Assembly (NCBI RefSeq): GCF_000185725.2
Contig: NZ_KI391953.1
Location: 682,001-746,000 of the forward strand
DNA: 64,000 bases
Source of the DNA: Segniliparus rugosus ATCC BAA-974
Lineage (GTDB): Bacteria; Actinomycetota; Actinomycetes; Mycobacteriales; Mycobacteriaceae
Reading direction: 5' to 3'
The position numbers were made by a program, and so were the translations under genes. The notes beneath the pieces are model-generated. The model saw only the letters and a list, made by a program, of their open reading frames with translations, was not told the origin of the DNA and searched no databases. Below are positions 17,421 to 28,500 of the stretch, one piece after another. How positions within the stretch are numbered: position 1 is the first letter of the stretch; each line of letters opens with the position of its first letter.

Positions 17421-18338
17421 ATGGTCTCCTTCCGGAATTTCGCCACCTCGCTCCTCGCGGTCCTGCTCGCTGTGATCCTCGGGGCGGTGCTCGGTTCCGG
17501 TGTGCTCGTCGGATCGCCGTTGCAGCTGACCGAGAACTCGCCGAAAGCGGTCGGCGGGGCAGGAGCCCCAGCCGAGCGGTCGGACGGGGCGAAGGCACGC
17601 GAGGACGAGGCGGACGCATTCGCCCGCGCGGTCGGCGGCCGCGCGGTTGCGGGCGTCCTCACCGGCCAGAGCGTCGTCGTGATCACTGTGCCGGGAGCCG
17701 ACCAGGGCGACGTGGACGCGGTGAAGGAATACCTCGGCAAGGCGGGGGCCCAGCTCGCCGGGCAGATCGGGGTGACGGACGCGTTCGTCGGCACCGTTGA
17801 CGAGGAGAAGCTGCGCACCGTCGTCGACAACGTCATCCCGCCGGGAACCCCGCTGGACCCGAAGAACTTCGACCAGCAGAGCCGGGTCGGCGACCTGCTC
17901 GGCGCGGTCCTCTCTCAGCAAGACCAAGACAAGGTGAAGCCCGAGGAGCGGGCCAACGTGGTCAACTTGCTCCGCGTGAACGGTTACCTCTCCGTCGCCG
18001 GGGACCCCGTGCCGGCCTCCGCCGCCGTGGTCGTGACCGGAGGGGCGCTTCCCGCCGACGCGGGCGACAAGGGGCCAGCCGCGGTCCGGCTCGCCACAGC
18101 GCTGCGCGCCAGGCTCGGCGGCGTGGTGCTCGTCGGCCGCTCCGGCTCGGCGGACGGCCCTTCGCCGGTGGCGCTCGTCCGGGCGGACAAGGGGACGCAA
18201 GTGAGCACGGTGGACAACGTGGAGAGCCCGGTGGGGCACGTCGGCACGGTGCTCGCGCTCGTGGAGCAGACGCAGGGGCACGTGGGCCAGTACGGGACCG
18301 GATCCGGGGCCTCGGCGGTCGTGCCCGCTCTTCCGTGA
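17421..18338 (+). CDS. MctB/SteB-like protein (Rv1698 family)
   Basis: 305 residues, about the length of mycobacterial MctB (314). A single N-terminal membrane helix (FRNFATSLLAVLLAVILGAVLGSGVL) is followed by a coiled stretch and an external domain with GRAVAGVLTGQSVVVITVPGAD and, near the end, DNVESPVGHVGTVLALVEQTQG. In M. tuberculosis Rv1698 was reported to lower intracellular copper; in corynebacteria the orthologue SteB partners SteA at the septum. The adjacent steA gene (9-bp gap) favours the SteB role here, but both remain open. Confidence 0.88.
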   Translation: MVSFRNFATSLLAVLLAVILGAVLGSGVLVGSPLQLTENSPKAVGGAGAPAERSDGAKAREDEADAFARAVGGRAVAGVLTGQSVVVITVPGADQGDVDAVKEYLGKAGAQLAGQIGVTDAFVGTVDEEKLRTVVDNVIPPGTPLDPKNFDQQSRVGDLLGAVLSQQDQDKVKPEERANVVNLLRVNGYLSVAGDPVPASAAVVVTGGALPADAGDKGPAAVRLATALRARLGGVVLVGRSGSADGPSPVALVRADKGTQVSTVDNVESPVGHVGTVLALVEQTQGHVGQYGTGSGASAVVPALP

Positions 18339-18442
18339 GCCCGGTCCTTCTCTGAATCCACCGGACGAGCTGCGGTTTCCCGCGCCACGCGGCCCGGAAG
18401 CCCAGCGCGTCGCGCCATCGCGGGCGCTCCCTGTTACAGTGA

Positions 18443-20785
<2,343 letters not shown>

Positions 20786-20789
<4 letters not shown>

Positions 20790-21766
20790 CGAGCGACAAG
20801 CTTTCCGAGCAAGTCAAGTCGTACCTTGACCATCTGACGGTCGAACGAGGAGCCTCGAAGCATACGGTCTCCTCGTACCGGCGGGATCTGGACCGGTACA
20901 TGGATTTCCTCCGTGAGCGCTCGGCGACCGATCTCGCGCAGGTGACGAGCGCGCAGATCGCCGAATTCCTCGCCTGGTCCCGCGACCCGGAGGGGATGGG
21001 CCTGGCCCAGTCCAGCGCGGCCCGAGGCCTCTCCGCCGTGCGCGGCCTGCATAAATTCGCCGTCCTCGAAGGCATGGCGGCGCAGGACGCGGCGCACGGG
21101 GTGAAACCTCCCCAACCGGGGCGCAGGCTGCCGAAGGCGCTGCCGGTGGACCAGGTGATCGCGATCATCGAGGCCTCGGGCATGGCGGATTCCGAATCGG
21201 ACATCCCCCGTGCGCTGCGCGACGCCGCGCTGCTCGAGCTCATGTACTGCACCGGCTGCCGGGTGAGCGAAGCGGTCGGCCTCAACCTCCTCGACGTGGA
21301 CTTCCAAGCCCGCTCCGCGCGCGTCCTCGGCAAAGGCGACAAAGAACGGCTCGTCCCGCTCGGCGGCCCCGCTGTCGCCGCGCTCGACGCGTACCTCGTC
21401 CGAGGCAGGCCCGCCCTGCTCGCCGCGCGGATCCCCCGAGGATCGGCAAGCCGATCGTATTCGAGGGAGGCTCCCCCGGGCAAAGCGACGAACGCGCTCT
21501 TCCTCAACGCGCGGGGGGAGCGGTTCTCCCGGCAGAGCACATGGGCCTCGTTGCGCCACGCCGCCGCCAAAGCCGGGGTCAAGGCCGAGATCTCCCCGCA
21601 CACCTTGCGCCATTCCTGCGCGACGCACCTCTTGGAGGGCGGGGCCGATGTGCGTGTGGTGCAGGAGCTGCTCGGCCACGCGAGCGTCGTCACGACGCAG
21701 ATCTACACAATGGTTTCCGCGACGACGCTGCGCGAGGTCTACGCGACAGCACACCCGAGGGCGTGA
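20786..21766 (+). CDS. xerD: Tyrosine recombinase XerD
   Basis: Site-specific recombinase that with XerC resolves chromosome dimers at dif. 326 residues. The SAM-like core-binding domain ([24 protein letters not shown]) is followed by the catalytic domain with Arg in [10 protein letters not shown], Lys in [13 protein letters not shown], the H-x-x-R of [11 protein letters not shown], the His of [14 protein letters not shown] and its nucleophile Tyr. No ATG is available: the likely start is CTG at 20786, overlapping the nudix stop (CTGA), with GGAAGG five bases upstream; GTG at 20744 is the alternative. A ~15-residue insert ([14 protein letters not shown] region) replaces a short loop of the M. 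tuberculosis protein. Confidence 0.93.
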
Positions 21767-21802
21767 TAGCGTCGACAGCGACGATCATGGAGGGGAGCGC
21801 TG

Positions 21803-22234
21803 ATGTCGAGGGAGTTCTCAGTCGGATGGCGCGGGTTTTCCGACGAGCGGAAAGACCAGCTGAACCGACGGCTCGTCTGGGGGAGGGTTGTCGCGCCGAT
21901 CGCGGGCGGCATCGCCGCGTTGGGGACATGGTATCTGCTCGGGAGCGTCTGGCGCGACTGCGAATTCAGGATGAACGGAGGGTATGGCTTTCTCCTGCTG
22001 TTCCTTGTGGCAGCGGTGTTCGTCATGGCCGGTGTGCTCGCATGGTTTGTGCACGCGTTGGTGTGTCTGGTGCCGGCGCGAAGCGCCCCAGCGTTGGCTG
22101 TCGTGGCGGCTGTGTGCGCCGCAGGCGCGCTCATGTGGTCTGTGGTGTCTGCGGAACACAATCCTGACGGGACTGGCGTGACGCGGTGCGAGAGCGGCGT
22201 GCCGCCGTGGTGGCCGAGTTGGATACCCCTCTGA
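21803..22234 (+). CDS. Hypothetical membrane protein, first of a paralogous pair
   Basis: 143 residues; not recognised. A hydrophilic N-terminus (EFSVGWRGFSDERKDQLNRRLVW) precedes three membrane helices, an inter-helix VCLVPARSAPAL motif and a Cys followed by PPWW near the end. The downstream gene has the same plan: VW before helix 1, VCLIPARGTPAL, and C-x-x-x-PWW at the end, so the pair arose by tandem duplication. The downstream ATG overlaps this stop by one base. Confidence 0.6.
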   Translation: MSREFSVGWRGFSDERKDQLNRRLVWGRVVAPIAGGIAALGTWYLLGSVWRDCEFRMNGGYGFLLLFLVAAVFVMAGVLAWFVHALVCLVPARSAPALAVVAAVCAAGALMWSVVSAEHNPDGTGVTRCESGVPPWWPSWIPL

Positions 22235-22635
22235 TGGTCTCGTCCGAGGAGTTTTTCGCAGATCCAGACGGTGCGCCGGCAGCGCGTGGTCTTCGGTTGA
22301 AAATACGTATGGTTTGGGGGGCTTTGCTCGTGCCGCCGTTGGGAGTGTGCGCCGTCGTTGTGGCATTCCTATCGCGCACCTGCGCTGAAGCCCACGAGCC
22401 CATCATCGATCTTGCGCTGCCCTTCGTCATGTTCGGCGTGCTCGTGGCCGCCGCTTTCCTCGGCTATCTTGCGTACCTGGCGGTGTGCCTGATCCCCGCG
22501 AGAGGGACGCCGGCGTTAGGTTTTGCGGCCGCCGTGCTCGTTGCTGCTTCCGTTGCGCGGTCCATGGCGTTGCTCGGCCTCGGCTCCTCCCTGTCGGACG
22601 CGGCGCGCTGTACGGCCTGGATGCCATGGTGGTGA
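22234..22635 (+). CDS. Hypothetical membrane protein, second of a paralogous pair
   Basis: 133 residues from the ATG at 22234 (MVSSEEFFADPDG), which overlaps the previous stop as TGATG; an earlier in-frame start at 22186 would lie inside the upstream gene. It has three membrane helices and the shared motifs R-MVW, VCLIPARGTPAL and CTAWMPWW at the C-terminus. Function unknown; a small lineage-specific membrane family. Confidence 0.58.
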   Translation: MVSSEEFFADPDGAPAARGLRLKIRMVWGALLVPPLGVCAVVVAFLSRTCAEAHEPIIDLALPFVMFGVLVAAAFLGYLAYLAVCLIPARGTPALGFAAAVLVAASVARSMALLGLGSSLSDAARCTAWMPWW

Positions 22636-22942
22636 TCGAATCCGGCACGTGCTCGACGTTGCCGGGCTTTGGCTTCGGAGCGGGCGGACGGCGATGCGGC
22701 GCGAACGGAGCCTGATGAGGTCTTCGCCGCCGAGGCCGCACAGTGGATGTCTGACAGATTGCGCACGGTCTGGCCTACCCGTCTTGGCGATCAAGCAGTC
22801 GGGATGGTCTGTCTGACGGAGCTTCGGCGGATGCCGGGCTCCGATCCGAATGCGACGGGCGCGCGGGGCTCATTCGGGAGTCTGCGCGTGCTGCTGCGGG
22901 GGAGAGTCGAAACACTGACGCCTGCGGGCCGAGGTTGCCGGG
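22636..22942. other. 307-bp gap with a possible paralogue remnant
   Basis: No convincing gene. On the plus strand near 22713-22780 the reading DEVFAAEAAQWMSDRLRTVW faintly resembles the N-termini of the two preceding membrane proteins (EFF/REF ... R-x-VW), without their membrane part. It may be the stub of a third copy. Confidence 0.3.
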
Positions 22943-24634
22943 CTACGCCTTCGGGACGGCGCGCTCCAGGATCGGGGCGAGGTCCACGCCGGTCGGCAGG
23001 GCTCCGAAAGTCCAGCCGAAACCGTCCTGCGAGAAGCGGCTCGCCGCGAACGCGTCGGCGACCGCAGGATGCCCGTGGCGGATGAGGAGCGATCCCTGCA
23101 GCGCGAGGGCCAACCCGCCGACGATCCGACGTGCCCGGTGCTCGATGGCCTCGAAGCCGCCTGCCAGTTCGTCTTTGAGCGCGGCGACCGAGGAGTCGAA
23201 CCTGGTGTCCGCGCCGCGCGCCGCGTCGAACTCGGCGAAGAGCAGCGCGACGGACTCCGGTTGTTTCGCCATGGCGCGCAGCGCGTCGAGGGCGGCGACG
23301 TTGCCCGAGCCTTCCCAGATCGACAACAGCGGCACTTCTCGGTAGAACCGGGGCATCCGCGATTCTTCGGTGTAACCGTTGCCGCCGAGGCATTCGAGCG
23401 CTTCTGCCACGTGGACCGGCCCGCGTTTGCAGATGAAGTATTTGCTGACGGCGAGGCTGATGCGCAGGAGCGCTTTGGCCTGCTCGTCACCGGCGGTCGC
23501 CTTGTCCACGTGTGCGGCGAGCCAGAGCGCGGTGGTCAACGACGCCTCGGCTTCGACGGCGAGGTCGGCGAGGACGTTGCGCATGAGCGGCTGGTCCACC
23601 AGGTTCGCGCCGAACGCGCTGCGATAGGTCGCGTGGTGGGCGGCGTGCGCGGTGGCGAGGGACATCGCGGTGGACGTGGCGAGCGTGCAGTCCAGGCGGG
23701 TCATGTTGACCATCTCCACGATGGTCTTGACCCCCTTGCCCTCTTCGCCGACGAGCCAGCCGACAGCTTCGTCGTATTCCACTTCGCTTGAGGCGTTGGA
23801 CTTGTTGCCGAGTTTGTCTTTGAGCCGTTGCACCGACATGTTGTTGCGGGAGCCGTCCGGCAGGATCCTCGGCAGGTAGAAGCAGGACAACCCGCCTGGG
23901 GCTTGGGCGAGGACGAGGAGCAGGTCGGACATGGGCGCGGAGGTGAACCACTTGTGCCCGGTGATCCGGTAGCTCCCGTCCGGTTGCGGGACGGCGCTCG
24001 TGGTGTTCGCGCGCACGTCGGAGCCGCCCTGCTTCTCGGTCATCGACATCCCGGCGATGAGTCCGGCCTTCTGCGCGATCGGCCGCAGCGAGGGGTCGTA
24101 GACGCGGGAGGCGAGCTTCGGCTCGTGCGCGGCGGCGACCGCCGGGTTCGCCCGCAGCGCGGGGACGACGGCGTACGTCATGGAGATCGGGCACAGGTGC
24201 CCGGCGTCGGCCTGGCCCCAGACGATCATTTTCGCGGCGCGGGCGAGGTGCGCGCAGTGCTGTGTCTCAGTCGCCGACGGGCTGTGTTGTGTCTCAGTCG
24301 CCGACGGGCTGTGCCCCGACTCCGCCCATGCGGCTCCGTGGAGCCCGTATTCCACCGCGACTTTCATGAGTTGGTGGTAGCTCGGGTCGTACACCACCTC
24401 GTCGATCCGGTTCCCGTACCGGTCGTAGTTCTTCAGCTGGGGCGGATGCGCCTCGGCGAGGTCGCCCCACTGCTGGGCTTCGGCGCTGCCGGCGAGTTCG
24501 CCGAGGCTCTGAATCTCGGCGCGGGCCGCGTGCGCGTTCTCGCGCTGCAGGGTTTCGGCGAGGACGGGATGGTCGGCGAGGCTCCAGCCGACGAGCGGGG
24601 GCACCTGGTTGAACACCGTGTGGGTCTGTCGCAT
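22943..24634 (-). CDS. AidB-like acyl-CoA dehydrogenase
   Basis: 563-residue flavoprotein. It begins MRQTHTVFNQVPPL and contains ICPISMTYA-type, GMSMTEKQGGSDVRANTT, GHKWFTSAPMSD, GGLSCFYLPR, RLKDKLGNKSNASSEVEY and EALECLGGNGYTEESRMPRFYREVPLLSIWEGSGN, matching E. coli AidB block by block. AidB is an acyl-CoA-dehydrogenase-fold protein of the alkylation response that binds DNA; its substrate is unclear, so a beta-oxidation role cannot be excluded. A loop after WAESG is lengthened by a duplicated nine-residue unit (HSPSATETQ). Single gene, convergent with the membrane pair. Confidence 0.85.
   Translation of the reverse strand: MRQTHTVFNQVPPLVGWSLADHPVLAETLQRENAHAARAEIQSLGELAGSAEAQQWGDLAEAHPPQLKNYDRYGNRIDEVVYDPSYHQLMKVAVEYGLHGAAWAESGHSPSATETQHSPSATETQHCAHLARAAKMIVWGQADAGHLCPISMTYAVVPALRANPAVAAAHEPKLASRVYDPSLRPIAQKAGLIAGMSMTEKQGGSDVRANTTSAVPQPDGSYRITGHKWFTSAPMSDLLLVLAQAPGGLSCFYLPRILPDGSRNNMSVQRLKDKLGNKSNASSEVEYDEAVGWLVGEEGKGVKTIVEMVNMTRLDCTLATSTAMSLATAHAAHHATYRSAFGANLVDQPLMRNVLADLAVEAEASLTTALWLAAHVDKATAGDEQAKALLRISLAVSKYFICKRGPVHVAEALECLGGNGYTEESRMPRFYREVPLLSIWEGSGNVAALDALRAMAKQPESVALLFAEFDAARGADTRFDSSVAALKDELAGGFEAIEHRARRIVGGLALALQGSLLIRHGHPAVADAFAASRFSQDGFGWTFGALPTGVDLAPILERAVPKA
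24261..24314 (-). repeat. 27-bp tandem duplication, in frame
   Basis: 24261-24287 and 24288-24314 agree at 26 of 27 bases. On the coding strand they give two copies of HSPSATETQ in the AidB-like protein, at a loop where E. coli AidB has only a few residues. Confidence 0.92.
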
Positions 24635-24675
24635 GAGCGCCAGTGTAGTGGATCACAGATCGCGGGCGGGGCCGC

Positions 24676-25299
24676 TCAGTTGTCGGCGGAGATCTTCTCC
24701 AAAAGCGCGCCGAGGTCGGCGACCTCGCCGGTTTGCGTTGTTTTGATGCTTTGCGCCAGTTGCTTCGCCTTCGGGCTCAGCCCCTTCTCCAGCTCGTTCT
24801 GGGCCATCTTCACGGCGCCGTCGTGATGTTCGGCCATCAGCCCGATCCACTTCTTGTCGAACGTCGAGCCGCTCAGGTTCCGCAGCCGCTCGACGTCTTT
24901 CTCTGGGACCATGCCGTCCGAGCCGCTCGTGGGGGAGCCTTCCGCTTGCGGGGGAGTCATGTCGGGCATGTCCATCTTCCCCGAGGCGGACGGCGGCGCT
25001 CCGAATTCTTTCGCCAGCGCGCTGAGTTGGGCGATCTCCGGGGCCTGTTCGTCGCGGATTTTGGCGGCGATGGCTTTGACTTCTGCGTTCTGGCTTCGGT
25101 CCGGGACGAGTTCGGCGAGATCCAGCGCCTGCTGATGATGGTGTGCCATACCGGTGACGAAGTCGACATCTGTCTGATTATGTTGCTCGGCCTGGGCGGC
25201 GGGAGCCGCTGTGGTGTGCTCGGGGGCGGAGCAGGCGGCGGGGGAGAGCGCGAGCGCCGCCAGCGCCGCGTATCCGATATGGCGGAGGAAATTTTTCAT
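24676..25299 (-). CDS. DUF305 lipoprotein, probable metal-binding
   Basis: 207 residues from the ATG at 25299 (MKNFLRHIGY); earlier in-frame starts lack a signal. A lipoprotein signal peptide ends in a SPAAC lipobox (Cys ~24). The mature part is a duplicated helical DUF305 domain: DVDFVTGMAHHHQQALDLAEL and WIGLMAEHHDGAVKMAQNEL. Between them is a Met/Asp-rich linker (KMDMPDMTPP). His/Met-rich DUF305 proteins such as cyanobacterial CopM bind copper, so periplasmic copper binding is possible here but unproven. Divergent from fas. Confidence 0.82.
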   Translation of the reverse strand: MKNFLRHIGYAALAALALSPAACSAPEHTTAAPAAQAEQHNQTDVDFVTGMAHHHQQALDLAELVPDRSQNAEVKAIAAKIRDEQAPEIAQLSALAKEFGAPPSASGKMDMPDMTPPQAEGSPTSGSDGMVPEKDVERLRNLSGSTFDKKWIGLMAEHHDGAVKMAQNELEKGLSPKAKQLAQSIKTTQTGEVADLGALLEKISADN

Positions 25300-25467
25300 G
25301 CGAAGAATGCCTTTATGTGCGCTCGGGCATGTGGCTGCGCGGACATGCAAGACCAGATCTGGGCGGGTCCCAAGTCCACCCTAGCAACGTTGTGCCTGCC
25401 CCGACGCGCCGCCCGACCGCTCGCCGACAAATCCCTTAAGCTCGAAACAGAGAGCCGCTCGGCGACA

Positions 25468-25510
25468 CTCTATGAAGATACTCTAAGATTTCTTGGAGAT
25501 CTCTTAAGAT
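25468..25510 (+). promoter_or_regulatory. Repeated CTCT..AAGAT motif upstream of fas
   Basis: CTCTATGAAGAT (25468-25479), CTCTAAGAT (25481-25489) and CTCTTAAGAT (25501-25510) are three variants of one motif in an AT-rich patch 66-108 bp before the fas start. TAAGAT could also serve as a -10. GAGATCTC at 25496-25503 is a perfect palindrome. Mycobacterial fas is activated by FasR at sites in this position; whether these are FasR sites I cannot tell. Confidence 0.4.
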
Positions 25511-25575
25511 GTTGACGACCGAGGACACCCCGCGCTGCGCGCGAGCGGGTACCAGTGAAGTGAAGGAGCGTGCTC

Positions 25576-28500
25576 GTGACCACTCATGAAAGCGAATTGG
25601 GCCGGACGCAGTCTGGCGGGCGTGAAGCCGAGCATCGCAGTCTCGCCGAGAGGCTGAGCGGCGGCGAGCCGTACGCGATCGCGTTCGCCGGCCAGGGCGG
25701 CTCGTGGCTCGATCCGCTGGCGGAGCTGGTCCGGGGGGCCGGGCTGGAGGGGCACGCGCGGTGGCTGCTCGCGGAGGCGGCCGCGCTGGTGCGCCCGGTC
25801 GCGGACGAGCTGTCCGTCGCCCGCCCGTACGGCTTCGAGCCGCTGGAGTGGATGGAGTGGGAGGAGGCTCCGTCCGATTCCATGGTGCTGCCGCCCTCAG
25901 TGTCGAGCCCCGGTCTCTTCTTCGCCCAGGCGCTCGCCCTGCACGCGCTCACCGCGCTCGGGCTGGACTGGCGCGGCAATCGCCCGGTCGGCTTCGCGGG
26001 GCACTCCCTCGGCCTGATCGCCGTCGAGGCCGCGAAGCACGGCGGCGAACAGGACGCGCAGTTCCTCGCCCTCGCCCAGCTCGTCGGCGCGGCAGCCTCC
26101 TTGGTCGCGCGCCGCAACGGCCTGATCGGCTCGACGCAGACGCCTGCCCTGGTGTCGGTGCGCAATGTCGACCCCGAGATCTTGCGCGGCTTGCTCGCCG
26201 AGTTCCACGCGATCCACAACCACCCAGGCGACCCCGTGCTCGCGCTGCGCAACGGGCGCCGCTCGGCGACCATCTCCGGCAACCCGTTGCGACTGGTCGC
26301 CTTCCAGGCGTACGCGGACCGGATCTCGGAGAAGCAGGTCGAGGAGCGCAAGAAGAAGCTGCGCGGCGGCTCGGTGTTCGAGCCCGGTTTCGAGCCGGTG
26401 CACGCGACGGTCGGCTTCCACCACCCGCACTTGGCCCCTGCGGTGGACCTGGTCGGCGACTGGGCCGCCCGCTGCGGCCTCGACGTGGAGCTCGGCAGGT
26501 CGTTCGCGCAGCAGATCCTGGTCGATCCGGTGGACTGGGTCGAGCAGGTGGAGACGCTGGTCGACGCGGGCGCGCGGTGGATCCTCGACGCGGGCCCCGG
26601 CGACATGTTGACCCGGTTCACCAAGCCGGTGGTCCGGGGCCAGGGCGTCGGCCTGGTCTCCATCGCGACGAGAGCGGGCCAGCGCTCGCTCTTCACGAGG
26701 GGCGAGGCCCCGAAGGCCCCGAGGCCGTGGTCGGATTTCGCCCCGGAGCTGGTGCGGCTGCCGGACGGCAAGCTCGCCGCGCAGACCGCGTTCACCAAGC
26801 TGACCGGGCGTTCTCCGATGCTGTTGGCGGGGATGACCCCGACGACGGTGGACCCGGGGATCGTGGCGGCCGCGGCGAACGCGGGGCATTGGGCGGAGCT
26901 GGCGGGCGGCGGCCAGGTCACCGAGGCGATCTTCGCCGGGCACGTGGCGGGGCTGAAAGAGCTGCTCGAGCCGGGCCGCGCGGCGCAGTTCAACGCGATG
27001 TTCCTCGATCCGTATTTGTGGAAGCTGCACGTGGGGGGCAAGCGGCTCGTCCCGAAGGCGCGCGCGGCGGGGGCCCCGTTCGACGGGCTGGTCATCACGG
27101 CGGGGATCCCCGACCTCCCGGAGGCGTTGGAGCTGGTGGAGGAGCTGCGTCAGGCTGGTTTCTCGAGCGTCGCCTTCAAGCCGGGCACGGTCGCCCAGAT
27201 CAAATCGGTGGTCCGGATCGCGAAGGAGGTCGGCGGCGGGCAGAAGGTCATCGCCCATATCGAGGGCGGACGCGCAGGCGGGCACCACTCCTGGGAGGAT
27301 CTGGACGACCTGCTGCTCGCCACCTACCACGAGCTGCGCGAGCAGCCGAACTTGGTGGTCTGCGTCGGCGGCGGGATCGGCACCGCCGAGCGCGCGGCGG
27401 AGTATTTGACCGGCGAGTGGTCCGAGCGGCTCGGCTATCCGAGGATGCCGGTGGACGGGATCCTGGTCGGCACCGCCGCGATGGCGACATTGGAGGCGAC
27501 GACCTCGCCGGACGTGAAGCGGCTTCTGGTCGAGACCGCAGGCTCCTCGGAGTGGATCCCTGCGGGCGGGGAGTCCGGCGGCATGGCCTCCGGTCGCAGC
27601 CAGCTCGGCGCGGACATCCACGAGATCGACAACGCCGCCTCGCAGTGCGGCAGGCTGCTCGACGAGGTCGCGGGCGACGAGGAGGCCGTCGCCAAGCGCA
27701 AGGACGAGATCGTCGCGGCGCTGAACAAGACCGCGAAGCCGTACTTCGGCGAGGTCGCCGCGATGACCTACCGCGAGTGGCTGGAGCGCTACGTGGAGCT
27801 TTCGGACGCGGGCGACATCTCGCCGACGGGCTTGCAGTCCGAGAAGTGGCTGGACGTCACCTGGCAGGAGCGGTTCCTCGCGATGGCGCGGCGGACCGAG
27901 GCGCGGCTCGCCGACGCGGACGAGGGGGAGATCCCGACGCTCTTCCCCGACCTGGACTCGGTGGCGGACGGCCACGGAGCGATCGCCAAACTCGCCGAGG
28001 CGTACGCAGACCTCGACCAGACCGTCTTGCATCCGGCGGACGTGGCGTTCTTCACGACGCTCTGCAAGCAGATCGGCAAGCCGGTGTGCTTCGTGCCGGT
28101 CGTCGACAAGGACGTGCGCCGCTGGTGGCGCAGCGACTCGCTCTGGCAGGCGCACGACCCCCGCTATTCGGCCGACCAGGTCTGCGTGATCCCCGGCCCG
28201 GTGGCGGTCGCGGGCATCACCAGGGCGGACGAGCCGGTGGGCGAGCTTCTCGACCGGTTCGAGCGGGCCGTCGTGGAGAAGATCGTCGCCTCCGGCGCGC
28301 AGGCGAAGGATGTCGCGGCTCGCCGGGAGACCGCGTTCGACGGGGCGCTCGGCGTCTTCCTCGCGGCCCCGGACGTGCTGTGGGCCGAGCGGTTGACCAC
28401 CAACCCGGTCCACCGGCTCGGCGACCTCGAAGCCTGGCAGCAGGTGGAGCCGCACCTTTTGGAGCACCAAACCACCGGAGCCACGGTCGTCCTCACCGAG

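Noticed and set aside
22669-23085. Plus-strand frame with TTG start overlapping the end of the AidB-like gene
   Set aside because: No ribosome site, its second half is antisense to a clear gene, and composition is shadow-like. Only its first ~25 residues are discussed as a possible remnant.
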